Source: Candidatus Eremiobacterota bacterium
Lineage (GTDB): Bacteria > Vulcanimicrobiota > Vulcanimicrobiia > Vulcanimicrobiales > Vulcanimicrobiaceae
Reading direction: 5' to 3'
NCBI GenBank assembly: GCA_019235885.1
Contig: JAFAKB010000018.1
Location: 62,001-126,000 of the forward strand
Length of the DNA: 64,000 nt
Shown: positions 8,310 through 16,873 of the stretch, one piece after another
Layout: every line of letters begins with the position of its first letter
How positions within the stretch are numbered: the stretch's first letter is position 1
The notes under the pieces: generated by a model
Seen by the model: the letters and a program-made list of their open reading frames with translations, nothing else
What the model was told of the DNA's origin: nothing
Databases searched by the model: none
Position numbers and translations under genes: made by a program

Positions 8310-9353
8310 GTGCTGACGCGCCGCGACGCGGTCCACCACCTCCTTCGCCTCGGTCTGCTCACGCCGGACGACGTCGTGAGCAGACCGATCACGGCGACGG
8401 AGTACTTCGGCCGCAACCACCTCGTGCGCGTCGAGACGCCGGGCGCTCCGAGCTACATCGTCAAGCAGCCGCGCGACCCGCGGGCCCCGGACGCCGCGAC
8501 GATGTGGACGGAAGCAGCGATCTTCTGGCTTTCGGCGAACGAGCCGGCGTTCGCGCCGCTCGTTCGCTGGATGCCGAAGTACTACCACTACGACGAGCGC
8601 AACGCGATCCTCACCATCGAGCTCGTCCACCCCGCCGACTCGCTGATGGCCAAGCTTTCCGGCGGCGGCACCGTTCCGGCCGAGATGCTGCACGACGTCG
8701 GACGCGCGTTCGGCGTGCTGCACGGTTCGGTGTCCGGCATTCTGCGGAACGAGCGCGCGCGCCGAATCTTTCGCACCGGGCTCGCCTGGGCGACCACGCT
8801 GGGCTCCGTGCAGCAACACTACGTGCCCTCGACGAGCGCCGCGCGCGCGATCCTCACCGAGGTCGTGCAGCGTCCCGGCGCGCTGGCCGCGCTCGAGCGC
8901 GCGCGCGCGACGTGGCGCGACGAGCACGTGATTCACGGCGACGCGAAGGCGGCGAACATCATGGTGCTCCACGACGGGTCGGTGCGGGTGATCGACTGGG
9001 AGATCGCCGCGCTCGGCGACGGCCTGTGGGATCTGGGCGGGCTGGTGCACTCGCTGCTGGTCCCCAACCCGATGGAGATGCCGCTCGCGCTGGAGGCCGC
9101 GCAGCGGCGCGCGCGACCGCTGCTCGACGCGCTGTGGAACGGCTATCTTTCCGCGCTGCCGAACCCGCCGCCCGGTGATGATCCGCGCGTGACGCTGCTG
9201 CGGCTCGCCGGCGTGCGGATGCTGCAGACGTGTCTGGAGAGCGCGCAGTTCACCGAGCAGATCCATCCGGCGATCCCGGGCGTGCTGGCGATGGGCGTGG
9301 AGTTGATGACGGAGCCGGAAGCCTCCCGCGAGCGCTGGGAGCGCGCGGCGTGA
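8310..9353 (+). CDS. Aminoglycoside-phosphotransferase-fold kinase, candidate Ser/Thr-phosphorylating partner of HopA1
   Basis: The 347-residue product has the APH/choline-kinase fold with an apparently intact active site: Lys52 in YIVKQPR, Glu68 in WTEAAIF, the catalytic loop HGDAKAANI with Asp211 and Asn216, and the metal-binding Asp229 in VIDWEIA. In class V lanthipeptide and thioviridamide-type clusters a kinase of this fold works with a HopA1-domain protein to phosphorylate and then dehydrate Ser and Thr in a precursor. The gene starts (GTG) 13 bases after the Cys-rich gene and overlaps the HopA1 gene by four bases, so they are almost certainly cotranscribed. By sequence alone a small-molecule kinase cannot be excluded; the neighbours decide it. 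Confidence 0.8.
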   Translation: MLTRRDAVHHLLRLGLLTPDDVVSRPITATEYFGRNHLVRVETPGAPSYIVKQPRDPRAPDAATMWTEAAIFWLSANEPAFAPLVRWMPKYYHYDERNAILTIELVHPADSLMAKLSGGGTVPAEMLHDVGRAFGVLHGSVSGILRNERARRIFRTGLAWATTLGSVQQHYVPSTSAARAILTEVVQRPGALAALERARATWRDEHVIHGDAKAANIMVLHDGSVRVIDWEIAALGDGLWDLGGLVHSLLVPNPMEMPLALEAAQRRARPLLDALWNGYLSALPNPPPGDDPRVTLLRLAGVRMLQTCLESAQFTEQIHPAIPGVLAMGVELMTEPEASRERWERAA

Positions 9354-10210
9354 GCGACTACGAATCGCAGCTGCGCGCGATCGTCGGAGCCGTGCACGTG
9401 CTTTCGAACGAGCGCGCGCGCGTGAGGGGTGCGCGCGGCGAGCAGCAAGAGGTCGCGATCGCGAACGAGCGCGGTCCGTTTCTCGGGCTGGCGGAAGCGC
9501 TGTACGCCGCGCACTACAGCCCGCTGCCGTTCGACGTGCCGGCGCCGGAGATCGCGCCGGACGCGTTCTTCGCGGAGTTGCGCGCGGCGAACCCGATCGG
9601 GCTGCGCTACGAGGGCGGCGCGTATCCTGCGCCGCGCGAGCTGGTGACGGGACCGTACGGGCACTACATGATCCTCGGCCGCACCGTGCACGATCCCTCG
9701 ACCGGGCGGCAAGTTCGCTTCTACTGGAGTCTTGCGCCGGACGGCGCCGCGGCGTTCCTGCGCGAGATCGGTGCGCGGCTCGAGCGCCGCCGGATTCCGT
9801 TTCAGGCGAAAGTTCCCGTGCGGCCCGACGGCTACGGGCGCACCGACGCCGGCGTGCTCTATCTCGGCGACGACGACGTCGCCGCCGCGAGCGACGCGAT
9901 CGCGGCGACGTATCGCGCCCTGCGTGGAAGCGTGCGCGAGCCGGTCCCGATGTTCGCGCGCGCGCTTGCGCCCGGGCTGGGCTTTGCCGAGAGCCCGCCG
10001 ACACGCGACAGCTTCGGGATGCACCGCTGTGACTTGATCGCCGAAGGGCTCGTATGGGCGTTCGAGCGCGGCGCGGGCGACGACGACGCGCGGTACGCCG
10101 TGTTGCGCGAGCGGTTGACGAAGTACGGCTTCGAGCTCGGCGCGTTCGAGCGCAATCCGACCTCGTGCTATCCGTATCCGCTCGACGCGATCGCAGCGGA
10201 GGCGGCATGA
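9350..10210 (+). CDS. HopA1-family protein, candidate phospho-Ser/Thr lyase
   Basis: The 286-residue product matches the HopA1 effector family over its middle and end: VRFYWSLAPDGAAAFLREI, then FQAKVPVRP with the strand GRTDAGVLYL, then PMFARALAPGLGFAESPP and SFGMHRCDLIAEGL. The family is named after a Pseudomonas type III effector, but in class V lanthipeptide and thioamitide clusters its members pair with a phosphotransferase-fold kinase in dehydrating Ser and Thr, most likely as the eliminating partner. The N-terminal 100 residues are less typical. The start is a GTG overlapping the kinase stop (GTGA), and the stop overlaps the LanC ATG (ATGA), so three enzymes are translationally coupled. 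No type III secretion genes are nearby. Confidence 0.85.
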   Translation: MSDYESQLRAIVGAVHVLSNERARVRGARGEQQEVAIANERGPFLGLAEALYAAHYSPLPFDVPAPEIAPDAFFAELRAANPIGLRYEGGAYPAPRELVTGPYGHYMILGRTVHDPSTGRQVRFYWSLAPDGAAAFLREIGARLERRRIPFQAKVPVRPDGYGRTDAGVLYLGDDDVAAASDAIAATYRALRGSVREPVPMFARALAPGLGFAESPPTRDSFGMHRCDLIAEGLVWAFERGAGDDDARYAVLRERLTKYGFELGAFERNPTSCYPYPLDAIAAEAA

Positions 10211-11457
10211 TCGCCGCCGCAGCGCTCGCGCCGAACGACGCGCTCGCGACCGCCGAGCGGATCGGCTACGGGATTGCGCGGCGCGCGCTGTGGGGCGGCG
10301 AGCGCTGCACCTGGCTCGACGCGATCCCCGTGCTCCCGGAGATGAACCCGGCGACCAGCACCACGAGCGGCGCGGACGTGTACGGCGGCGCGCCGGGGAT
10401 CGGGCTCTTTCTCGCGCAACTGAGCGCGCGCGTCGACGACCCGCTGCTGAAGAAGACCGCGCGCGGCGCATTGCGCCAAGCCGCTTTTCGCGCGCGCGCG
10501 GAGAACGCGCCGCAGCTCGGCTTTTACGGCGGCGCCGCGGGCGCCGGCGCGGCGCTCGTCTTGGGCGGGCGCGAGCTGGGCGAAGAAGAGTTCGTCGAAG
10601 CCGGACGCGCGCTGCTCGCGCGCGTCGGGCTGGCCGACGAGTATCTCGACGCGAACGATCTGATCGGCGGCATCGCGGGCACGGTGCTTGCGCTGACGGT
10701 TGCGGCGCGTGCGCTCGGCAACGATGCGGCGCTGCTGTCCCGCGCGCGCGACGCGGCGCAGACGCTGCTCGCGCGCGGGATGCGGGACGCGCGCGGAACG
10801 CTCTCGTGGAGCACGATGCAGGACAAGCGCGCGAACCTCACCGGCTTCGCGCACGGCGCCGCCGGCATCGCGCACGCGCTGCTCGCGCTGCACGCGCTCG
10901 CACCCGAGCCGGCGCTGCAAGAAGCGGTTTCCGCGACGTTCGCCTACGAGCGCGGCGTCTTCGATCCGGCACGTTCGAACTGGCCCGACTTTCGGGTGAT
11001 GCCGGGTCAGCCGCCCGGGCCGCTCGCGTTCGGCGTCGCCTGGTGCCACGGTGCAATCGGGATCGTGCGCAGCCGGCTCTTCGCCGAATCGCTCGGCGGC
11101 TTCGAGGTTTCCGGCGAGATCGAGGCGGCGCTGCAAACGACGGCGACCACCGCGCAGCTGTGGTCCCGCGATCCGAACGCCGACTTCACGCTGTGTCACG
11201 GCGTCTTCGGGATGGTCGACGCGCTCCTCGACGGCGTGCGCTCCGGACGCAGCGCGTACGCGCCGCTGCTCGCGACGGTCGTCGCCGAGGCGACGGAGCG
11301 CTTCGACCGCGGCGAGCGGCCGTGGCCCTCGGGGCTAATGACCCGCGAGCAGATCGACGGTTTGCTGCTCGGGACCGCGGGCATCGGCCACGTGTACTTG
11401 CGGCTCGCGGATCCGTCGCTCGAGCCGCTTCTCGCGCCCGGCGGTGCGCGCGCTTAG
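10207..11457 (+). CDS. LanC-like lanthionine cyclase with complete zinc site
   Basis: The 416-residue product has the LanC seven-fold helical barrel repeats, each ending in a GG or G-x-x-G turn (DVYGGAPGIGLFLAQL, LGFYGGAAGAGAALVL, DLIGGIAGTVLAL, FAHGAAGIAHALL). The zinc ligands of NisC-type cyclases are all present: Cys280 in AWCHGAIGI and Cys330-His331 in TLCHGVFGM; His216 in the FAHG motif matches the conserved active-site histidine. LanC proteins activate Cys thiols and add them to dehydroamino acids to form lanthionine rings. Eukaryotic-type LanCL glutathione adducts are an alternative, but the coupling to kinase and HopA1 genes and the Cys/Thr-rich first gene argue for peptide cyclisation. 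It overlaps the convergent hydrolase by four bases. Confidence 0.9.
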   Translation: MIAAAALAPNDALATAERIGYGIARRALWGGERCTWLDAIPVLPEMNPATSTTSGADVYGGAPGIGLFLAQLSARVDDPLLKKTARGALRQAAFRARAENAPQLGFYGGAAGAGAALVLGGRELGEEEFVEAGRALLARVGLADEYLDANDLIGGIAGTVLALTVAARALGNDAALLSRARDAAQTLLARGMRDARGTLSWSTMQDKRANLTGFAHGAAGIAHALLALHALAPEPALQEAVSATFAYERGVFDPARSNWPDFRVMPGQPPGPLAFGVAWCHGAIGIVRSRLFAESLGGFEVSGEIEAALQTTATTAQLWSRDPNADFTLCHGVFGMVDALLDGVRSGRSAYAPLLATVVAEATERFDRGERPWPSGLMTREQIDGLLLGTAGIGHVYLRLADPSLEPLLAPGGARA

Positions 11458-12386
11458 CGGTTCTGGTTGATGAACGCGTCGATCAGCGTGAAGACGCGGT
11501 CGGGCTGGTCGAACATCACGAAGTGGCGCGCCGGCGAGAGCGAGACGACTTGGAGTTTCGGCGCGCCGTTCAGCAACGCGCGGTAGTATTGGACTTTCTG
11601 ATCCTCGGTGTACTGCACCGGCGAGTTCGCGAGGTCGGCCGCGTCGTACGGCGTGATCTCGAGCAGCGGGACGGAGATGTTCCCGAGCCCCGGGCGCAGG
11701 TCGGAGCCGAGATCTTCCTTGAGCCACTCCGCGACCGTAGCGGGATCGCTCTTCGCTTCGAGGTCGGCGAGCTGCGCGCCCAGCTGCTCGTCCAGAACGC
11801 CGCCGGGCCCCTTCATATAGCCTTTTTCGTAGTCGAGCAGCTGCTGGTGCGTCTCCGCGGCGATCTGCGTCGCCGCTTGTTGCGCGCCGGCGGCGCGCTG
11901 CTCCGCCGTGACGCGTTCCATCCCCGGAAAGATCGGCATGCCGTCGAGCGCGACGATCCCGCGCAGCCGGTCGGAATGCTGCTCGCCGAGCAGGATCGCG
12001 AGCGTTCCGCCCAAGCTGTGGCCGACGACGACCGGTCGCACGATCTTCTGCGCGCTCAGAAAGGCCCAGAAGTCGTTGGTGAAGCGGTCGAACAGCGGCG
12101 CTGGGGCCGGCGGGCGACCGTCGAAACCCGGCAGCGCGACCGCGTAGACGGTGTGGCGCGGGACCAGCCGCCGGATCAAGTCGTTCCACTCCCACGTCCC
12201 CACCGTGAGGCCGGGCAGCAGCACCACCGGATCGCCCGCGCGCCCGTAGCGCTCGACGTGCAGCGAGCCCGAGTCGTACTGCGCCTCGATCGGCGGCGCG
12301 GAGGGAAGCGAGGCGGCGGCGGCAGCAAGCGGTGTCGCGAGATACAAGGCGACTGCACAGGCGGAAGCGAGCGAACGAATAATCAT
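11454..12386 (-). CDS. Exported alpha/beta hydrolase
   Basis: The 310-residue product has a signal peptide (about the first 25 residues, ending in AAAAAS) and an alpha/beta-hydrolase fold. The oxyanion strand is VVLLPGLTVGTWEW, the nucleophile elbow is GHSLGG near residue 123, and the catalytic His is probably the one in SPARHFVMFDQP near the C-terminus, with an Asp in the ITPYDAADL region. The substrate is unknown. Its ATG overlaps the stop of the 1216-residue gene (ATGA), so the pair is cotranscribed. Its 3' end overlaps the LanC gene tail to tail by four bases; a role in the modification system, for example as a protease or esterase, is possible but unproven. Confidence 0.8.
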   Translation of the reverse strand: MIIRSLASACAVALYLATPLAAAAASLPSAPPIEAQYDSGSLHVERYGRAGDPVVLLPGLTVGTWEWNDLIRRLVPRHTVYAVALPGFDGRPPAPAPLFDRFTNDFWAFLSAQKIVRPVVVGHSLGGTLAILLGEQHSDRLRGIVALDGMPIFPGMERVTAEQRAAGAQQAATQIAAETHQQLLDYEKGYMKGPGGVLDEQLGAQLADLEAKSDPATVAEWLKEDLGSDLRPGLGNISVPLLEITPYDAADLANSPVQYTEDQKVQYYRALLNGAPKLQVVSLSPARHFVMFDQPDRVFTLIDAFINQNR

Positions 12387-15300
12387 TGACGGCGTCTATC
12401 GTTCGCCGGCGAAAAAGTTACCTCTGCCGAGGAAAGATCCGCGGCGTGGTCGGTCCTGTAGTCGTCCGCGGTGCGCAACGGTGCCAAGCGGTAGCGGCAA
12501 CCGCGCCCGATCCGGCCGGCTGCGAAGCGTTCGCCGTTCTCACAGGACGGTGCCTCGGTCGCTACGGTCCACGGCGGCCAGGCGACGTTCTCGACGACGG
12601 CGCTATCATGATCGAGCTCCGTCATCGAGGTGAGGACCTGGCAGCTTACGCGGTCGGCTTTGCGCAGCGCTCCCGGAGTAACCGGCTGCCATACAACGCC
12701 GACACTAATGAGGCCGTCTGGCTTTTGCCATGCCTTTGCCAGCAGCAACGTGCGTCCGAGCAGAAATGTTTGGTGCGGTGCCGGCTCCGTAAAGTAGGAT
12801 AGGCACGATCCGGAGGAGAGCGCAACCGACGCCTCCGACGGCACCGTGGGATTGAGGAAGTGCGCCGTGAGCGCCATCGCTCGTCCGATCGCGTGACGCT
12901 CCAGGCGCAGCCGGTTCGGAGTCGCCGGAACGCGGGGTGAAAAGAACGCGTAGCTGACCGTGCCACGTTCGCGCTTCGCGTCGGCGTAACCGGCGGCAAG
13001 CGCCCCACCGTTGCTGGGCAGCCGATTCCACAAGGACGGATAGCAGAGCGCAACGCCGGGATCGTGCAGCGCGACGCCAGAAAAAGCCTCGGCTTGCCTG
13101 GAGACGTCGCGCTCACCGGTCGAGACGAGCTCGCCGTCGCGATAGATCTGAACCCGGTATTTCCCGTTCATGTCGATGCAATCCGTATTGCCGGAGCTAA
13201 GCAGCTCCGACGTGTAATACGTGATCGAGCCGTTCTTGTGCTGAAATTTCACCGGGTCCAGCGAACGGGTCAGTTCAGGTAAGACGTACCAGGTGCTCCA
13301 ATCTTTGTCGTATTTCCAAACAACCATTACGAGCGTTCCCGGTTCTTCGATCAAGGGGCGCCGATCCGGGATCCGCCAGCTCAGAACGCTCGGGGTTATG
13401 TCGAGAGCCGGCTGCGCCGGAAACGGCAACTCGGACCCAGCATAAGCCTTCTGCCACGTGTTCTTCAGCATCGACGCGACGAGACTGTCCACGATGAGCG
13501 TCAGCCGCTCACAGTCATGCTTTTGAAACCAGCTCAGGGTTTCGCAGCGCGTGCGAAGCAGCTCGAGATCGGTGATCGCCGAGTCGATCAGCGCAGGATT
13601 AGCGGCAGCGGCCGGGTCGTTGTACGCGCCGGAGTATTCTTTGAGAGCGTCCTTCTCGCGGCGGTCGGCGAGAAGCATGAGCGCCAACCGGAACCGCAAC
13701 GGCAAGGTTTCCGCTCGGTCCGGTGCAATGAGGGAGAACGGTTCGACTGCCAGAACGTCGAATGCATCCTGGAGCGCGAGGTGCAGCAGCGCCCGGTCGT
13801 TGTTGTTCAGCGCCGAGAGGTAGTGGTGCAGGATGGTGTTCTCCACCAGCGGCTGGGGTGCCGCGAAACCGCGAGCGTCGAGGTCCGCCTTCACGGCATC
13901 GTCGCGGACGGTCATCCTTTCGAGTTCGGAGCGCGCAACGATCGAAACGTATGGAGTTGTCTGCTGGGGCGTCGCAATCTTCGATGCAATTTGCGCATTG
14001 CGGTAGTCGGCGAGCGCGAAGCCAGGGCGCAGCGTCGCTGCGAGACGGTAGAGGTCCGCCGCATCCCTGCGCTCGCGAGACGTTCGTGCGAGCAGTGCCA
14101 GCGTTTCAGCCTTCGCATAGCACATCGCTGCGAGTTCGTCGGCGTCGTGGTCCGCGACGCGGTCGCTGCACAACCTGATCGCGGTTGCGACGTCAGAGTC
14201 GTTTCGCGGGTGCGGCGCCGCGTGTTGAAACAAGCCGGTGACTGCGAGAACAAGGCCGCTCACGAAGACGCCTACGGCGAAGAGGCTCAAGATAGAGCTG
14301 CCGTTCGTGTGGCCCGCTCCCAATGACTGGCCGAAGAGATACAATGCGATCCCGAACAGCGCGACCGCGCCGAACAGAACGCTGGCACGCTGCTCGTGCG
14401 TCGCGCGCGCCGTATCTGCGGCGTCCCAGGTAGCGAGCCGCTCCGCCGGCTCCGCAACGGTCGTGCGAACGACGTAGCCGGACGGAAACGAAGAATCCAG
14501 GTATGGGCCGTTCTCGCCTTCGAGGACTGCCGCAAAGGGTTCGCCCGCGTATCCTTCGTGCGGGTTGAGCGGCTCGAGACGCACGATGCGGTCCGCCACA
14601 AGCGACCAGCGATCGGCTTCTCGTGTCCACAGGGCAGAGTCTGTGGTCGGCGTGGTAAAGCGCCAAAACGAGGCAGCGAGTGAACGTAATCGTGCTTCGC
14701 GCGCCGCGACGAGCTGATGGACAGCATAGTAGCTTGACGCTTCGCGCAGGGTGGCGCTCCGCAGCATCTGAACCTGATCGACTGCAGCGTTCGCGGTTGC
14801 TTGCTCGACATCGCTGCTGGCATAGCTGTGATACGTCTCGACGATCGCACTAAACAGTGCGGTGACGGCGATAAGAATCACGATGATCCGTCCGATTGGG
14901 TTTCTCGCGACGTGATGAGCGCCATGATAGTGCACGTGCACGATGCTTTCGCGCGTGATCTCTACCTCTCGCTCGTGCGGTACAGCGTCCTCGTGGATGC
15001 TGTTGAACCTGTCTGCGGTTCGCGCGTGGGTCACCGCTCTCGCCGGAAGCGGCAGGTGCATCCGGGCGCGTTGCACACGCAGCCACGTGGCAGTGCTGCC
15101 GTGGCCATGCGTGATCCAGAGCTGAAGCTGCGCCACGGTCAAGACGACGGCGAGCGCGATCGCGAACATGACTGCGATCGTCCAGCCGCTCGCCGCAATC
15201 GCAAGGATGACCGCGGCGAGTAGGCCCAGGAATGCGGTTAGGTCGATGAGAATGCGCCAGCGCTCCCAAGGGTCGCCGGGCACGCGCGGCTCGAAGGGCA

Positions 15301-16033
15301 GTGAGTGCTGCCCTTGCCGGAAGTCGGACGGCACGGGCACGATCTCCGTCGTGGTTGAGAGCACAAGGACGAAAACAAAGATGATCACCGCGATGGAATC
15401 ATACGCGACGCTATGGTGAATGGAGGCGATGTCGCGCTCCAATGCGCCGAGGTAACTGTCCGAAGACGTTACAGTCGGGGCGCGTGAATCACAGCGGTTC
15501 TTGATGCCCAGACCACGTAGATCGCGCTCCGCTTGCGTCGTCAGGGCGGCTTCCAGCGTAGCCGCTTGCGGAAGTCCGGCGTCGGAGAAGTCTTTCAGCG
15601 GCCGTATGACACGCGCGACGGCGAACTCCACCTGCGCATCGGTGTCAAGCACATCGGGATCCGGATCGCCGGCCAGTGGCCGCGCGGACGCTCGGATGTC
15701 GTTGGCGCGCCGCAAAAGGTCACGGCCCTGTTCCTTATGAATGTCGTATTCGTTCGACCATCGCGCATGATCGAAGTACAAATAGAGCAGCGCCTCGCGC
15801 CGAGCGAATTCCAGGTTTTCAGCTTGTTCGAGCTTTCGCGCGCACGCTGCCGCCTGCGCCTCACCGTTGCTCGCGAAGGCGCCGGTCGTTGCCCCGCAGG
15901 TGGCGACCAAGGCCATGAACAGTGCGAGTGACGTATCGCGATCGAACCCTTTTTGCGCCAGCCACGCGATCGTGCTGCGGCGACGATCGCGAAGAAATCT
16001 TGTCGCGGTCCCGGCGAGTGAACGAACGGACAT
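12383..16033 (-). CDS. Very large membrane protein of unknown function
   Basis: I do not recognise this 1216-residue protein. An N-terminal segment (residues about 35-55, ALFMALVATCGATTGAF) may be a signal or first helix. Further hydrophobic helices are seen near residues 213-230, 266-312 (two), 383-405, 555-575 and 585-605, giving about six or seven membrane passes with a soluble part between the first pairs. The C-terminal 600 residues are mostly soluble, start with a TPR-like stretch (LCSDRVADHDADELAAMCYAKA is broken here by family uncertainty) and contain a beta-rich end with WRIPDRRP and WYVLPELTR. GC content is lower than in the flanking genes. I prefer the ATG at 16033 over a TTG two codons upstream. 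It is translationally coupled to the hydrolase. Confidence 0.7.
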   Translation of the reverse strand: MSVRSLAGTATRFLRDRRRSTIAWLAQKGFDRDTSLALFMALVATCGATTGAFASNGEAQAAACARKLEQAENLEFARREALLYLYFDHARWSNEYDIHKEQGRDLLRRANDIRASARPLAGDPDPDVLDTDAQVEFAVARVIRPLKDFSDAGLPQAATLEAALTTQAERDLRGLGIKNRCDSRAPTVTSSDSYLGALERDIASIHHSVAYDSIAVIIFVFVLVLSTTTEIVPVPSDFRQGQHSLPFEPRVPGDPWERWRILIDLTAFLGLLAAVILAIAASGWTIAVMFAIALAVVLTVAQLQLWITHGHGSTATWLRVQRARMHLPLPARAVTHARTADRFNSIHEDAVPHEREVEITRESIVHVHYHGAHHVARNPIGRIIVILIAVTALFSAIVETYHSYASSDVEQATANAAVDQVQMLRSATLREASSYYAVHQLVAAREARLRSLAASFWRFTTPTTDSALWTREADRWSLVADRIVRLEPLNPHEGYAGEPFAAVLEGENGPYLDSSFPSGYVVRTTVAEPAERLATWDAADTARATHEQRASVLFGAVALFGIALYLFGQSLGAGHTNGSSILSLFAVGVFVSGLVLAVTGLFQHAAPHPRNDSDVATAIRLCSDRVADHDADELAAMCYAKAETLALLARTSRERRDAADLYRLAATLRPGFALADYRNAQIASKIATPQQTTPYVSIVARSELERMTVRDDAVKADLDARGFAAPQPLVENTILHHYLSALNNNDRALLHLALQDAFDVLAVEPFSLIAPDRAETLPLRFRLALMLLADRREKDALKEYSGAYNDPAAAANPALIDSAITDLELLRTRCETLSWFQKHDCERLTLIVDSLVASMLKNTWQKAYAGSELPFPAQPALDITPSVLSWRIPDRRPLIEEPGTLVMVVWKYDKDWSTWYVLPELTRSLDPVKFQHKNGSITYYTSELLSSGNTDCIDMNGKYRVQIYRDGELVSTGERDVSRQAEAFSGVALHDPGVALCYPSLWNRLPSNGGALAAGYADAKRERGTVSYAFFSPRVPATPNRLRLERHAIGRAMALTAHFLNPTVPSEASVALSSGSCLSYFTEPAPHQTFLLGRTLLLAKAWQKPDGLISVGVVWQPVTPGALRKADRVSCQVLTSMTELDHDSAVVENVAWPPWTVATEAPSCENGERFAAGRIGRGCRYRLAPLRTADDYRTDHAADLSSAEVTFSPANDRRRQ

Positions 16034-16252
16034 ATGCAACCCCGTGTAATGCCACCCCTGCCCAGCAACATGAGCGTGACGTCTTTATTCTAGCATGAAA
16101 GTGCCTCCCATGGTCAATCTGCGGCTCACCGGCTGCGCTGGCGCCCTTACTCGACGAACGCCCTCACTTGGATGAAGATCATGACACCGGGCCTCGCTCC
16201 GGGACCCCTGGCAGCCCAGGTAGAGAGCATAACCTTGGCGGAATTCCTCAGT

Positions 16253-16873
16253 ATGATGAGCTTCCTTCGCGGCTGCTCGCGAATCGCGGCAGTCCTGGTC
16301 ACAATTCTTATTGTGGCCCCCGGGTTCGAGCGCGCGACGCGCGCGGCGCCGTCGTGCGCCTATCCGAGGTGTCCGTTGCCGAACTACACGCGTGGGGACG
16401 TGCTGACAACCTCGAAGTCCGTCGTGTGCAACAGGTCGACGAAAGTAGTCCGCAACGTACCGCCGGCTCTCAAGCAACAGATTTTCGCGGAGTATCACAT
16501 CAACGCGCCACAGTTCGTCGCCTTTGAAGACCTTGTGCAGCCTGGAGCGCCGCTCAACGGGGCCCGTCTCATGGTCGAGAATGAACTTGCCGAGTCGCAC
16601 ATTGACCCAAACGCCCCGGGCAGCCCGGGCCCGAGCGGCGCTCAGTACGAGATCGACCACTTCATTCCCCTGGAGCTCGGCGGCAGTAACGATCCAGAGA
16701 ATCTGTGGCCGCAGTCGTACGTGATACCTTGGGGAGCCCACGTCAAGGACGCTCTTGAGAACAAGCTGCACCGAATGGTCTGCGCGGGACAAATCTCGTT
16801 GACTAACGCACAGGCCGCCATAAAAACGAATTGGTTGCAGGCGTACGACAAGTACGTCGCCGGTGGAGGCTAG
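16253..16873 (+). CDS. Secreted HNH-nuclease-like protein
   Basis: The product, 206 residues from the ATG at 16253, has a signal peptide (MMSFLRGCSRIAAVLVTILI, then a cut near ATRAAPS). The C-terminal half carries the HNH-like core YEIDHFIPLELGGSNDPENL followed by WPQS, and a second conserved stretch AHVKDALENKLHRMVCAGQ. Small exported proteins of this type are common in bacteria and are annotated as HNH endonucleases, but nuclease activity for most is not shown. An upstream ATG at 16172 is in frame but would bury the signal peptide. The gene ends in a four-base convergent overlap with the secretin gene. Confidence 0.75.
   Translation: MMSFLRGCSRIAAVLVTILIVAPGFERATRAAPSCAYPRCPLPNYTRGDVLTTSKSVVCNRSTKVVRNVPPALKQQIFAEYHINAPQFVAFEDLVQPGAPLNGARLMVENELAESHIDPNAPGSPGPSGAQYEIDHFIPLELGGSNDPENLWPQSYVIPWGAHVKDALENKLHRMVCAGQISLTNAQAAIKTNWLQAYDKYVAGGG

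Noticed and set aside
9350-10210. Type III secretion effector reading of the HopA1 protein
   Set aside because: There are no secretion genes or eukaryote-targeting features nearby, and the kinase and LanC neighbours fit peptide modification better.
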